A stretch of 38,042 nucleotides of DNA from an uncultured Cytophagales bacterium (GTDB lineage: Bacteria; Bacteroidota; Bacteroidia; Cytophagales; 172606-1). The stretch is taken from NCBI GenBank assembly GCA_902805615.1, contig CADCTQ010000257.1, forward strand, positions 1-38,042. The letters run 5' to 3'. Below are positions 25,601 through 32,645 of the stretch, in pieces. How positions within the stretch are numbered: position 1 is the first letter of the stretch; each line of letters begins with the position of its first letter. The notes under the pieces were generated by a model. That model saw nothing but the letters and a program-made list of their open reading frames with translations, made no database searches and was not told where the DNA came from. A program made the position numbers and the translations under genes.

Positions 25601-28600
25601 CGTGCGCAGCGCTTCGTGCCGGTCCACAATGCCCCGGAACGTTTTTTCCAGCGCGTTCCGGTCGAGCTTGCCGCTCAAGCGGATCACGGCCGGCATGTGG
25701 TAATGGGTGCTGCCGTGCAGTTTGTCAATGAACCAGATCCGTTCCTGCGAAAAAGACAAGGGAATCCGTTCGGGGCGGTCCTGCGGCAGGATGGGGGGCA
25801 GCAGGGCCTGTTTCTTGCCCAGCAGCTGGGCGGCCAGTTGCCGGATGGTCGGCTTACGGAACAGGTCGCTGATGGAAAGCTCGGCCTGGAGTTCCTTGCG
25901 CACAGCCATCATCACCCGGGTTGCCAGCAGGGAGTGCCCGCCGACCTCGAAAAAGTTATCATCCAGCCCTACATCCTCCACGCGGAGAATGGTTTTCCAG
26001 ATGCCGGTGATCTTCTCTTCGGTCTCGTTGCGGGGAACGGCGCTTTTGCGGGGGCCGGGGCCCCGGCTGCCCCGGCGCTGGTAGTGCTGAAGCAACTGTT
26101 TTTCGTCCACCTTGTCGCTCAGGTTGACCGGCATCCGTTCCACCACCACGTACTGCGAAGGCTGCATGAACGGCGGCAGGCGGTCCTGGCAGGCGGCCTG
26201 GAGGGTGGTCTCCTCGGCAGCCACGTCGGCCGGAACGGCCCGCAGTACCACGAAAGCGATCAACTGTTCTTTCCCGCCGGGCTCTTTGTGGATGAGCACG
26301 TGGCAGTCGTTCACATTGGGTTCGCGCCGGATCTGGGCTTCGATCTCGCCCAGTTCCACGCGGTGGCCCCGGATCTTGACCTGTTTGTCCACCCGGCCCA
26401 GGAACACCAGGTTCCCGTCGGGCAGCCACTTGCCAATGTCGCCCGTTTTGTACAACACCTTGCCGAGCGTGCCCGGGAACGGGTTTTCCACGAACGCGGC
26501 GGCGGTCTTGTCGGGCATGTTCCAGTAGCCCAGGCCCACCCCTGCCCCCGCGATGAACAGTTCGCCGGGAACGCCGACCGGGCACAGGGCGCCGGCCCGG
26601 TTGAGCACCAGCACGTTCATGTTGGCGAGGGGGCGCCCGATGGGCACGTAGGGTTGTTTTTCGGACACCGGCCCGGTGAACTCGTGCTGCACCACGTCGT
26701 CGGACGCCTCGCAGGGGCCGTAACAGTTGATCACCCGCAGCCGGGGGTAGAGGCGGTTCAACGCGTTGACCAGTTGCACCGGTACCTGTTCGCCGGTGAG
26801 CATGAGCCAGCGTAATTGCTCCAGTGACGCGGCCGGTTGCTGGTGCTTGACGTGTTCGAGCAGGCTCCAGGTGTAGGTAGGCACGAATTCTGCCAGGTCG
26901 ACCCGGTGCGCCCCGATGATGCTGATGACCCTGGCGTGGTCGAGCAGGTCGTCTTTGTCGGCGATCACCACGGCGCCGCCTTTGAGCAGGGGCCCCAGCA
27001 GTTGCCACACCGAGATGTCGGAACCCATGCCGGCACTTTGCAGAAAGCGGAAGCCGTCGGGCAGTCCCAGGGCCTCGTATTCGGCCAGCACGTGGTTGAT
27101 GGCGCCCTCGTGGTGGAGGATGGCGCCCTTGGGCTCTCCGGTAGAGCCGGAAGTGTAGAGCACGTATGCCCAGCTCTGCATGGCGTTGCGGTTGACCGGG
27201 TTGGCGGTGCCGGCGGCCTCTATGTCCACGCGGTCGAGGAGGGTGAAGCCGTCGGTTTGGGCCTTCCCGCGCAGGCCGGCATCGGCTTCATCCACCAGCA
27301 GCACGTGCGGGACCGGGACGGCGTTCAGGCCGCGGCACCAGCCGGCGCTGCTGATCACCAGGGTCATGCCCTTGCCGGCGATCATGCGCCCGACGCGGTC
27401 GGCCGGGTTCTGGGTGTCGAGGGGCACGTAGGCCGCGCCGCTCTTGAGGATGCCCAGGAAACAGGCCACCCAGGCGGGCGTGCGGTCCATGTACACACCT
27501 ACGCACGCACCCGGCCCGGCCAGGGGCCCGATCACGCGGGCGACCTGGTTGGCCAGGGCATTGAGGCGGCCGTAAGACCATTCTTCACCCCGGTGGATCA
27601 CGGCAATGGCGCTGCCGTTCTGCTCGGCCTGTTGCTCAAAACGCACGTTGATGGGCAATGCGTTGGCGTAAGGCCGGGGGCCCCGGTTGAACCAGGCGCC
27701 CTCCGGGGTGGGCGTACGGCCGAGGATGAGCTGTTCTTCGCGGGCGGGCAGCAGCGAAAGGGCGCGGATGCTGCGCCCGGGGGCCTCCACGACCGACCCC
27801 AGCAGGGTTTCGTAATGCGCGAGCAGCCGCTCGATGGTGCCGGGCAGAAACAGGTCCGCGCAGTATTCCACGTCAATGCTCAGCCCTTCCGGCGTTTCAA
27901 TCACGTCGAAGTTGATGTCGAACTGGGCAGTCCGGGTTTCGGGCGCCTCGCGGTGCAGCACCACGTCGTCCAGGTCAATGGCGGCGGGCGCCGGGTTGTT
28001 GTGCAGGGTAAACAGCACGTCGAACAGGGGGTTCCGGCTCAGGTCCCGGCCCTCCACCACTTTGTCTACGATCGTCTCGAACGGAACCTCCTGGTGGGCG
28101 TAGGCCGACAGGTACACTTCTTTCACCCGGGCCAGCACGGCGACAAAGGTAGGGTTGTTGCCCAGGTGGGTCCGCAGCGCCAGCGTGTTCACGAACAGCC
28201 CGATCAGGGGCTCGGTTTCGCGCAGCGACCGGTTGGCGACGGGCGTACCGACGCAGATGTCTTCCTGGTCGCTGTAGTGGTGCAGCAGCACCTTGAACGC
28301 CGCCAGCAAGGTCATATACAGCGTGCTGCCTTCCCGCCGCGACAACGCGTGCAGGTTTTCGCGGAGCGCCGGCCCGACCCGGTGGGTGGCGAACCCGCCC
28401 CGGGTGCTCTGGATGGCCGGCCGTACGAAGTCGGACGGGAGGTTGAGCGGCTCCACGCCCTTGAGCTGTTGCACCCAGTAGTCGAGTTTGGCGCCCAGCA
28501 CCTGGTCGGTGAGGGAGTTGCGCTGCCAGGTGGCGTAATCCGCGTACTGGATGGGCAATGCCCCCAGCCGGTGGGCCTTGCCCGTCTTGAGCGACTTGTA

Positions 28601-31600
28601 CAGGGCCACCAGTTCGTTGGTAAACACGGTTGCCGACCAGCCGTCGAACACGATGTGGTGCATCACGATGACCAGGGTATGGGCGCCGGCGCCGGTGCTC
28701 ACCAGGTGGGCCCGCAGCAGGTAGTCGGCGGCCAGGTCAAAGGGCTGGTCGAGCAGTTGCCGGATGCGCCGGCCCACCGCGGCGGGCCCGGCCGACTGCA
28801 TGTCGGAATGCCCCATTGCCCAGGCGTCCGACGAGCGGATTTCCTGGTAGGGTACGTTGTTTGCTTCCCGGATGACCGTGCGCAGCACCTCGTGCCTTTC
28901 CATGATTTGCTTGAGCGCCCCCGACAAGGCGGGTACGTCGAGCATACCGGCTACGTTGAGGACCATCGGAACGTGGTAGTTCACGCTTCCCTGGAGCTTG
29001 TCAATGAACCACAGCCGGCGCTGGGAAAAGGACAACGGAATGAATTCGGGCCGTTCTCCCGGCACGAGGGCGGACAGGGCGGCCGTTCCCCGCGTGGCCG
29101 CGATCACTGCCGCCAGGTCCCGCAGCACCGGCTGCTCAAACAGGCTCCGGAGGCTGACCTCGGTTCCGAATTTTTTCCGGACGGCCGCCATCATCCTGGC
29201 GCCCAGGAGCGAGTGGCCTCCCAGCGCAAAGAAGTCATCCTCCGCGCCGACCGGCGCCTTGCCCAGCAGTTCCTGCCAGATCAGGGCCAGTCCCGTCTCG
29301 GTTTCACCCGACGGCGCAATGTACTGCTTGCCCGACGGCAGGGCTTCCTTTTCCGGGTCGGGCAACTGTTTGCGGTCCACCTTGCCATTGGGGGTCAGGG
29401 GAAGTTTATCCAGGGGCACGTAGTACGCCGGCAACATGTAGTCAGGCAAAAAACCACCCAGGTAGGTGCGCAGTGCCGGCACGGTCAGCGTGGCCGGGGC
29501 CACCAGGTAAGCGACCAGTTCCTTCCGGCCCTCCTGCCCCGACCGGGCAATCACCGCCGCCGCTTCCACGTCAGGGTGGCTTTGGAGCACATTTTCCACT
29601 TCCTGCACCTCCACCCGGTACCCCCTGATCTTTACCTGCTCATCGCTCCGGCCCACGAATTCAAGGTTGCCGTCGGGGAGCCACCGGCCGAGGTCGCCGG
29701 TTCTGTAGAGCTTTTCGCCGGGCGCAAAAGGGTGCGGCACGAACTTGGCGGCCGTAAGGGCGGGTTGTTTGAGGTAGCCCCGCGCCAGGCCGGCGCCGCC
29801 CACGCAGATTTCGCCCACCACGCCCACCGGCACCAGGTTTTGCAAGGCGTCCAGCACGTAGGCACTGCTGTTGCTGAGGGGCTTGCCAATGGGGATGTTT
29901 TCGTGTTCGTGCACCGTCCCTACCGGGAAAGTGAGCGAGAAGGTCGTGTTTTCGGTGGGGCCGTACCCGTTGATGATGCGCAGGTCCGGGTAGGTGCGCC
30001 GCAGCCGGGCCACGTGCGCCGGCGAGAGTTTGTCGCCGCCGACCAGTATGGTCCTCAACCCGTCGAATACGCGTATGTCATTGTCGACCAACTGGTTGAG
30101 CCAGCCCGCCGTGAACCACATGGTGTCCGTTTTGCTCGCGGCAATGGCAGCGGCCAGTTTTCCGGGGTGCAATAATACCTCCTGGGAGCACATGACCAGC
30201 CGCCCCCCGTTGAGGAGCATTCCCCAGTATTCGAAGGTGGTGGCGTCAAAGGAAACCGAACCGGTGGACAGCAGCGTTTCCGCGCCGGTGAGGGGCAGGA
30301 ACGTGGCCGCTTTCACCAGGCGCACCACGCTCCGGTGTTCCACCATTACGCCTTTGGGCTGGCCCGTCGAACCGGAGGTGTACATCACGTAGGCCAGGTC
30401 GCGGGGGCCCACCTTCTTGCCGCGGTACTGCCGGTCGTACTGCGCGGCGTCTGTTTCGAACCGCCCGAGTTCTTCGGGGTCAATCTGCACGGTACACCTG
30501 GCGTCGCTGAGCATGTATTCGATCCGTTGCTGCGGGTACGCGGGGTCCAGGGGCAGGTAGGCCGCGCCGGCCTTGAGCACGCCCAGCAGGGCAACGATCA
30601 GGTCGGCGCCCCGGTCCAGCCGGATGGCAATCAGGTCGCCGGGCTTTACGCCGCGGGCCTTGTGCAGGTAATGCGCCAGTTGGCTGGACCGTTCGTGCAA
30701 CTCCCGGTAGGTGAGTTGCCGGTGTTCGTCGACCAGGGCAATCTTGTCGGGGGTGTCGGCGGCCTGTTCGGCAAACAACTCCGGGATCGATTTCCCGGCG
30801 GGGAACGCCGTGGCCGTATCGTTGAAGGCGTGCACCAGTTGGTGCTTCTCCCGGGTGCCCAGCCACTCCAGCCGCCCTACGGGCATTGACGGATGTTGCA
30901 CGGCGGCCCGCAGCAACTGCTCCAGGTGATCGGCCATCCGCTCGGCGGTTGCCTGGTCGAACAGGTCAGTGCTGAATTCCAGCCCCAAATGGATTTCCCC
31001 GTTCGCCTCCGTGAAATTGAAAAACAGGTCGAACTTGCTGGTCAGGCCGTCCAGGGCCTCGTACGCCCCGATGCGGAAAGCCTCCGGCAGTTGCATCGTT
31101 CCGTTCAGGTCGTGGTTTTGCAGGGCTACCACCACATCGAACAGCGGGTGGCGGCCCAGGTCCCTTTTTACGCCCAGCTGGTTCACCAACTCGTCGAACG
31201 GGTACTCCTGGTGCTCGTACGCACCGAGCGTATTCTCCTTTACTTTGCCGAACAGCGCCTCGAAGCTGTCCTCCGCGCGCAGGCGGGTCCGCAGGGCGAG
31301 GGTATTGACGTAAAAACCGATCTGCTCTTCCAGGTCGGCGTGGGGACGGCCCGAGACCGGGCTGCCGATGATGAGATCCGACTGGCCCGTGTACTTGTGC
31401 AGCAGGAGGTTGACCCCGGCGAGCAGGCTCATGAACAGGGTGCCGTTGCACTGCTGGCTGAGGGCGCTTACCCGGGTGCTGAGCGACCGGCTGAAGGTCC
31501 GTTTCACCACGCCGCCCCGGTAAGACTTGGTCCGCGGCCTGGGCCGGTCGCCGGGCAGTTGCAGTACGGGCAGTTCGTCCCGGAATTGATCCAGCCAGTA

Positions 31601-32416
31601 CGCCTTGCCGGCTTCCGCCGCCTTGCCGGCCAGCCGTTCCTGCTGCCAGTGTGCGTAATCTTTGTAGTGAATGCGCAGCGGTTCGGGCAGCCCGGCGGCT
31701 CCCGCGGCCACTTCACCGGCGGCGTGCCGGTAATACAGCAGCAGCTCCCGCATCAGGATTCCCACCGACCAGCCGTCGCTGATGATGTGGTGCATCACGT
31801 AGGTAAACACCCAAGCCTCGTCGGCCAGCTGGTAGAGGTTGGCCCGCAGCAACGGGCCCTTGGCCAGGTCGAAGGGCAGCAGAAAGTCGTCCTGCACGGC
31901 CTGGTGGAGCTGCGCTTCCCGCGCCGCCACCCCGCGCAGGTCGTGGTAGCCGAGCCCGAAGCGGACCTCGTCCGGCGCAAGCACGAATTGCCGGAGTTCA
32001 CCTGCTTCGTTCTCCCCGAAAACCGTGCGCAGACTCTCGTGCCGTTGCAGCAATTTCCCGAAGGCAACCTGCAGCGCCGGGTAATCGGGCTTGCCGCTGA
32101 AGGTATAGACGGCGGGCATGTTATAGGAAACACTTACTTCGTCGAACTGGCCCAACACCCACAGCCTCTGCTGCGCCGATGACATCGGGTACCCTTCACG
32201 CCGGGAAGCGGAAACTACTGCCGGAATGGATTGCTCCCGCTGGGAAAGCAGTTTATGCTTCAGGTAGGCAATGATGGCAGGCTTGTTGGACTTTATGGAG
32301 GCAAGCAACCCTTTGGGTATCGTTACAAGATCACTGCTGATCTGTAGATTTTCTCCGTGCAGGGTAACGTCAATGTTACTCTCCCTTATTTCCTTCAGTA
32401 ATTTCTCTATTTGCAT
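19352..32416 (-). CDS. Four-module NRPS (TubC_N-C-A-T x4), predicted Val-X-Asp-X
   Basis: The product is 4354 residues from ATG 32416. Residues about 1-60 are a TubC_N docking domain. Four C-A-T modules follow, with condensation motifs HHIISDGW (about 209), HHIVFDGW (1254), HHIASDGW (2344) and HHIASDGW (3394), and carrier serines in GGHSLL at about 1067, 2160, 3205 and 4295. There is no room for, and no motif of, epimerase, methyltransferase or thioesterase domains; module lengths are close to the C-A-T standard of about 1050. The chain arrives from the PKS upstream and passes to the separate C-A-T-TE protein. The C-terminus ends in an acidic tail (KPEDKDETIEFEIVDF), a likely docking peptide. 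Codes are given in the module entries. Confidence 0.95.
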   Translation of the reverse strand: MQIEKLLKEIRESNIDVTLHGENLQISSDLVTIPKGLLASIKSNKPAIIAYLKHKLLSQREQSIPAVVSASRREGYPMSSAQQRLWVLGQFDEVSVSYNMPAVYTFSGKPDYPALQVAFGKLLQRHESLRTVFGENEAGELRQFVLAPDEVRFGLGYHDLRGVAAREAQLHQAVQDDFLLPFDLAKGPLLRANLYQLADEAWVFTYVMHHIISDGWSVGILMRELLLYYRHAAGEVAAGAAGLPEPLRIHYKDYAHWQQERLAGKAAEAGKAYWLDQFRDELPVLQLPGDRPRPRTKSYRGGVVKRTFSRSLSTRVSALSQQCNGTLFMSLLAGVNLLLHKYTGQSDLIIGSPVSGRPHADLEEQIGFYVNTLALRTRLRAEDSFEALFGKVKENTLGAYEHQEYPFDELVNQLGVKRDLGRHPLFDVVVALQNHDLNGTMQLPEAFRIGAYEALDGLTSKFDLFFNFTEANGEIHLGLEFSTDLFDQATAERMADHLEQLLRAAVQHPSMPVGRLEWLGTREKHQLVHAFNDTATAFPAGKSIPELFAEQAADTPDKIALVDEHRQLTYRELHERSSQLAHYLHKARGVKPGDLIAIRLDRGADLIVALLGVLKAGAAYLPLDPAYPQQRIEYMLSDARCTVQIDPEELGRFETDAAQYDRQYRGKKVGPRDLAYVMYTSGSTGQPKGVMVEHRSVVRLVKAATFLPLTGAETLLSTGSVSFDATTFEYWGMLLNGGRLVMCSQEVLLHPGKLAAAIAASKTDTMWFTAGWLNQLVDNDIRVFDGLRTILVGGDKLSPAHVARLRRTYPDLRIINGYGPTENTTFSLTFPVGTVHEHENIPIGKPLSNSSAYVLDALQNLVPVGVVGEICVGGAGLARGYLKQPALTAAKFVPHPFAPGEKLYRTGDLGRWLPDGNLEFVGRSDEQVKIRGYRVEVQEVENVLQSHPDVEAAAVIARSGQEGRKELVAYLVAPATLTVPALRTYLGGFLPDYMLPAYYVPLDKLPLTPNGKVDRKQLPDPEKEALPSGKQYIAPSGETETGLALIWQELLGKAPVGAEDDFFALGGHSLLGARMMAAVRKKFGTEVSLRSLFEQPVLRDLAAVIAATRGTAALSALVPGERPEFIPLSFSQRRLWFIDKLQGSVNYHVPMVLNVAGMLDVPALSGALKQIMERHEVLRTVIREANNVPYQEIRSSDAWAMGHSDMQSAGPAAVGRRIRQLLDQPFDLAADYLLRAHLVSTGAGAHTLVIVMHHIVFDGWSATVFTNELVALYKSLKTGKAHRLGALPIQYADYATWQRNSLTDQVLGAKLDYWVQQLKGVEPLNLPSDFVRPAIQSTRGGFATHRVGPALRENLHALSRREGSTLYMTLLAAFKVLLHHYSDQEDICVGTPVANRSLRETEPLIGLFVNTLALRTHLGNNPTFVAVLARVKEVYLSAYAHQEVPFETIVDKVVEGRDLSRNPLFDVLFTLHNNPAPAAIDLDDVVLHREAPETRTAQFDINFDVIETPEGLSIDVEYCADLFLPGTIERLLAHYETLLGSVVEAPGRSIRALSLLPAREEQLILGRTPTPEGAWFNRGPRPYANALPINVRFEQQAEQNGSAIAVIHRGEEWSYGRLNALANQVARVIGPLAGPGACVGVYMDRTPAWVACFLGILKSGAAYVPLDTQNPADRVGRMIAGKGMTLVISSAGWCRGLNAVPVPHVLLVDEADAGLRGKAQTDGFTLLDRVDIEAAGTANPVNRNAMQSWAYVLYTSGSTGEPKGAILHHEGAINHVLAEYEALGLPDGFRFLQSAGMGSDISVWQLLGPLLKGGAVVIADKDDLLDHARVISIIGAHRVDLAEFVPTYTWSLLEHVKHQQPAASLEQLRWLMLTGEQVPVQLVNALNRLYPRLRVINCYGPCEASDDVVQHEFTGPVSEKQPYVPIGRPLANMNVLVLNRAGALCPVGVPGELFIAGAGVGLGYWNMPDKTAAAFVENPFPGTLGKVLYKTGDIGKWLPDGNLVFLGRVDKQVKIRGHRVELGEIEAQIRREPNVNDCHVLIHKEPGGKEQLIAFVVLRAVPADVAAEETTLQAACQDRLPPFMQPSQYVVVERMPVNLSDKVDEKQLLQHYQRRGSRGPGPRKSAVPRNETEEKITGIWKTILRVEDVGLDDNFFEVGGHSLLATRVMMAVRKELQAELSISDLFRKPTIRQLAAQLLGKKQALLPPILPQDRPERIPLSFSQERIWFIDKLHGSTHYHMPAVIRLSGKLDRNALEKTFRGIVDRHEALRTVFRVEEGVPHQVVLPADAWALQFSAVAYDETLIGERVDDALKLPFDLASDFMLRVQLLRMADDEHLLILVMHHIASDGWSMTVLIRELMALYRAARQDVQPDLAPLPVQYIDYTLWQRKYLSKIIAEKIGYWERQLAEVTPLHLPTDFDRPAIQANRGDIVECSLDKELTGKLHERSKREGVTLFVTLLTAFKVLLHRYTGQEDICVGTPVANRMQKETEPLIGCFINTLALRSTVTGKHRFNELLAQVKEMTLQAYQHQEVPFEMIIDRVAGSRDLSRTSLFQVLFSLDNNEDPGPVEAADLTLMAVPFRLGISKFDLSFNLTEDAGGLHVDIIYNTDLFRRETIAAMSGHFQTLLRAVAGGSTEEAGALEMLTPAETGQLVSGFNPAGVPYPRHKTMADLFDGQALKTPGNRALVFGEGQCTYRQLQENANRVAHHLRNAGLRENAFVAICLDDPFQAVVAMLGVWKAGGAYVPIDPDFPEDRIDYILKDAEALFVITNARCNALLPAGGAARVLIDAGWAAIERQPADDPAITVPARQTAYVIYTSGSTGRPKGVMVTHQNLADYFHGLFPATGIAAYGSFALLSTLAADLGYTTLFGSLLSGGTLHLFAKETLADADRLHAYFKRHAIDCFKIVPSHWKALHRDAPLLPGKAIIFGGEELTPDILATIRATNPELNVINHYGPTETTIGKLLHRVEAGKAYEKVPVGAPFSNARVYVLNAHRKLCPVGVPGELFIAGHGVAAGYHNKPGLTAEKFTPDPYSDGGRMYQTGDLVRRLPDGNIVFLGRVDSQVKVRGHRVELGEIESTLRKYAGVKQAVVRAVKDADGQLHLVAYVVPGEAYQDAEAVAWLGRRLPAYMVPARFVALEALPLTPNGKVDHRALPDPGNALPAQHDYVRPEGETETGIAATWERLLHVPRVGAHDNFFRLGGHSLLAMRAVAAIRKGLGKDLTIRDLFLHPTVRELAALLAGQRPERATPALAAAPRPAAIPLSFPQERLWFIDKLQGSLNYHIPIVLRLRGSFSRPAMDRCMAALTARHEALRTVFRETENGPVQVILPAGTPAAEYHDWQNGGGEEDLRAFIAQKITAPFNLEADPGIRFSVVRLSEAEHVLVIVMHHIASDGWSRSILVNELVSLYKQAQAGQEPVLPPLPVQYADYALWQRSYLSGSVLEGKLAYWVNRLKHVEPLNLPLDFARPALQSTRGDVIEYALSPQLSAELAALSGRENSTLFMTLLAAFKVFLYRYTGQHDICVGTPVANRLPAETEPLIGCFINTLALRTDLAGNPAFTELLARVRETTLSAYQHQDVPYENIVVKVVEGRDTSRNPLFDVMFSLNNNPASEAVHIPGLELAPEPAGHTTSQFDLSIDCRETPEGLRLGVEYCCDLFTRETVARMIRHFEVLLSSVAADASGRIDSLSMLPEAEKMRILGNTAGPEGFNRGAVAYDNTRPLNVRFEEVVAKYPEAVAVVGNDGEEWTYRRLNEQANRVAHALLALGVQPGECVAVYLDRSPGLVACLVGILKSGAVYVPLDTQNPPARIGKMLTQNPPAALVTDAALLDNLEGGLVARLLLVDAAPEETLQKHAAHSAVRDGNALRESSPANPPNRNQLRSWAYVLYTSGSTGEPKGAITRHDGAINHILAEYEDMALPDDFRFLQSAGIGSDISVWQMLGPLLKGGAVVIADKETLLDYEQVVQLLNRTRVTLVEFVPTYVWGLVEYVKTLPAPPALPHLAWIMLVGESIPVQLVNQLLAMYPDVQLLNGYGPCEASDDIAQYKIRQPLENALRVPIGRPVANMNIFITDKTGALCPVGVPGEIWVSGIGVGAGYWNRPEKTAASFIPNPFEGTLGDTIYKTGDLGRWLADGNLEFWSRIDNQVKVRGHRVELDEIAALIRTEPHVQDCHLVIHKNEGKEYLIAFVRAGAGEHDDDRLRERIYSRCRGELPPFMQPTHYCIMADFPVNMSDKVDEKELLKRFVAQGQPDSGQSGHHVPPRNETEQKLIDIWKTVLGIETLGVQDDFFSCGGHSLLVTKIILIIRKEFSLNLPVITLFKYSTVEELAAYIQLVKPEDKDETIEFEIVDF
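20541..20650. repeat. Module duplication repeat, copy in module 4
   Basis: A 110-bp segment of the adenylation domain matches 26955-27064 in module 2 with about nine differences by eye (roughly 92 percent). It is the clearest nucleotide trace of the shared origin of the two adenylation domains. Confidence 0.75.
22640..25790 (-). other. NRPS module 3: C-A-T, predicted Asp
   Basis: Approximate extent. The pocket, read from AADLGYTTLF, CFKIVPSHW, IIFGGEE and NHYGPTETTIG, gives D-L-T-K-I-G-H-I-G-K, one conservative change from the classic Asp code. Carrier-bound Asp would be a plausible target for one of the two hydroxylases. Confidence 0.75.
25790..29050 (-). other. NRPS module 2: C-A-T with unusual acidic-pocket adenylation domain
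   Basis: Approximate extent. The pocket, read from SDISVWQL, AEFVPTY, LMLTGE and NCYGPCEASDD, gives D-I-W-E-M-T-C-D-D-K, matching no standard code I know. Glu278 and Asp330/Asp331 are acidic, which favours a basic side chain. The A5 motif is GPCE instead of GPTE, and the A10 region reads NLSDKVDEKQL rather than NGKVDRK. With the Dab-type aminotransferase nearby, Dab is the leading guess. Confidence 0.6.
26955..27064. repeat. Module duplication repeat, copy in module 2
   Basis: Partner of 20541-20650, in the same orientation and the same position in the adenylation domain (region of SAGxGSDISVWQ and GGAVVIADK). Confidence 0.75.
29050..32230 (-). other. NRPS module 1: C-A-T, predicted Val
   Basis: Approximate extent. 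The adenylation pocket, read from SFDATTFEYW, TMWFTAG, ILVGG and NGYGPTENTTF, gives D-A-F-W-L-G-G-T-F-K. This is the Val family of codes and differs from the standard Val code at one conservative site. It joins Val to the polyketide unit delivered by the upstream ACP. Confidence 0.75.
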
Positions 32417-32645
32417 GTCAGTTACACTAAGCGTACAAAATCAGGTATTGACGGGCCCGGTGCCGCGGGCAACCCGTGCGCAAGGAGTTACTTCGCGTTT
32501 TACTTGAGCTGGCCCTCGTTCTATTTTATTTCTGTTGTCATGCACCGGAGCGCAAGCATTCGACTGGCTATAAGTGTTTGATGGTCAAATGCTTGCCCTC
32601 CGTTTCATCGTGTTCACTCCCGCATTGCTTCCCCGCCGGCGGCCC
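32417..32645. other. 229-bp gap between the PKS and four-module NRPS genes
   Basis: This is the largest gap inside the assembly-line genes, where neighbours otherwise overlap or lie within about 60 bp. It contains no ORF of interest. It holds a long imperfect inverted repeat (32546-32602) and an A/T-rich patch at 32519-32535. It could carry an internal promoter or an RNA-processing site. Confidence 0.6.
32546..32602. repeat. Long inverted repeat (19-bp arms) between PKS and NRPS genes
   Basis: The left arm 32546-32564 (CGGAGCGCAAGCATTCGAC) and right arm 32584-32602 are complementary at 17 of 19 positions. In the minus-strand transcript one of the two mismatches becomes a G-U pair, leaving a single G-G mismatch. 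The loop is 19 nt. No T-tract follows on the minus strand, so it is not a classic terminator. Confidence 0.75.

Noticed and set aside
19352..32416. Epimerase or dual condensation/epimerase domains
   Set aside because: Spacing between carrier and next condensation domain leaves no room for an epimerase, and I saw no extended HH motif of dual domains. D-residues therefore cannot be predicted from this window.
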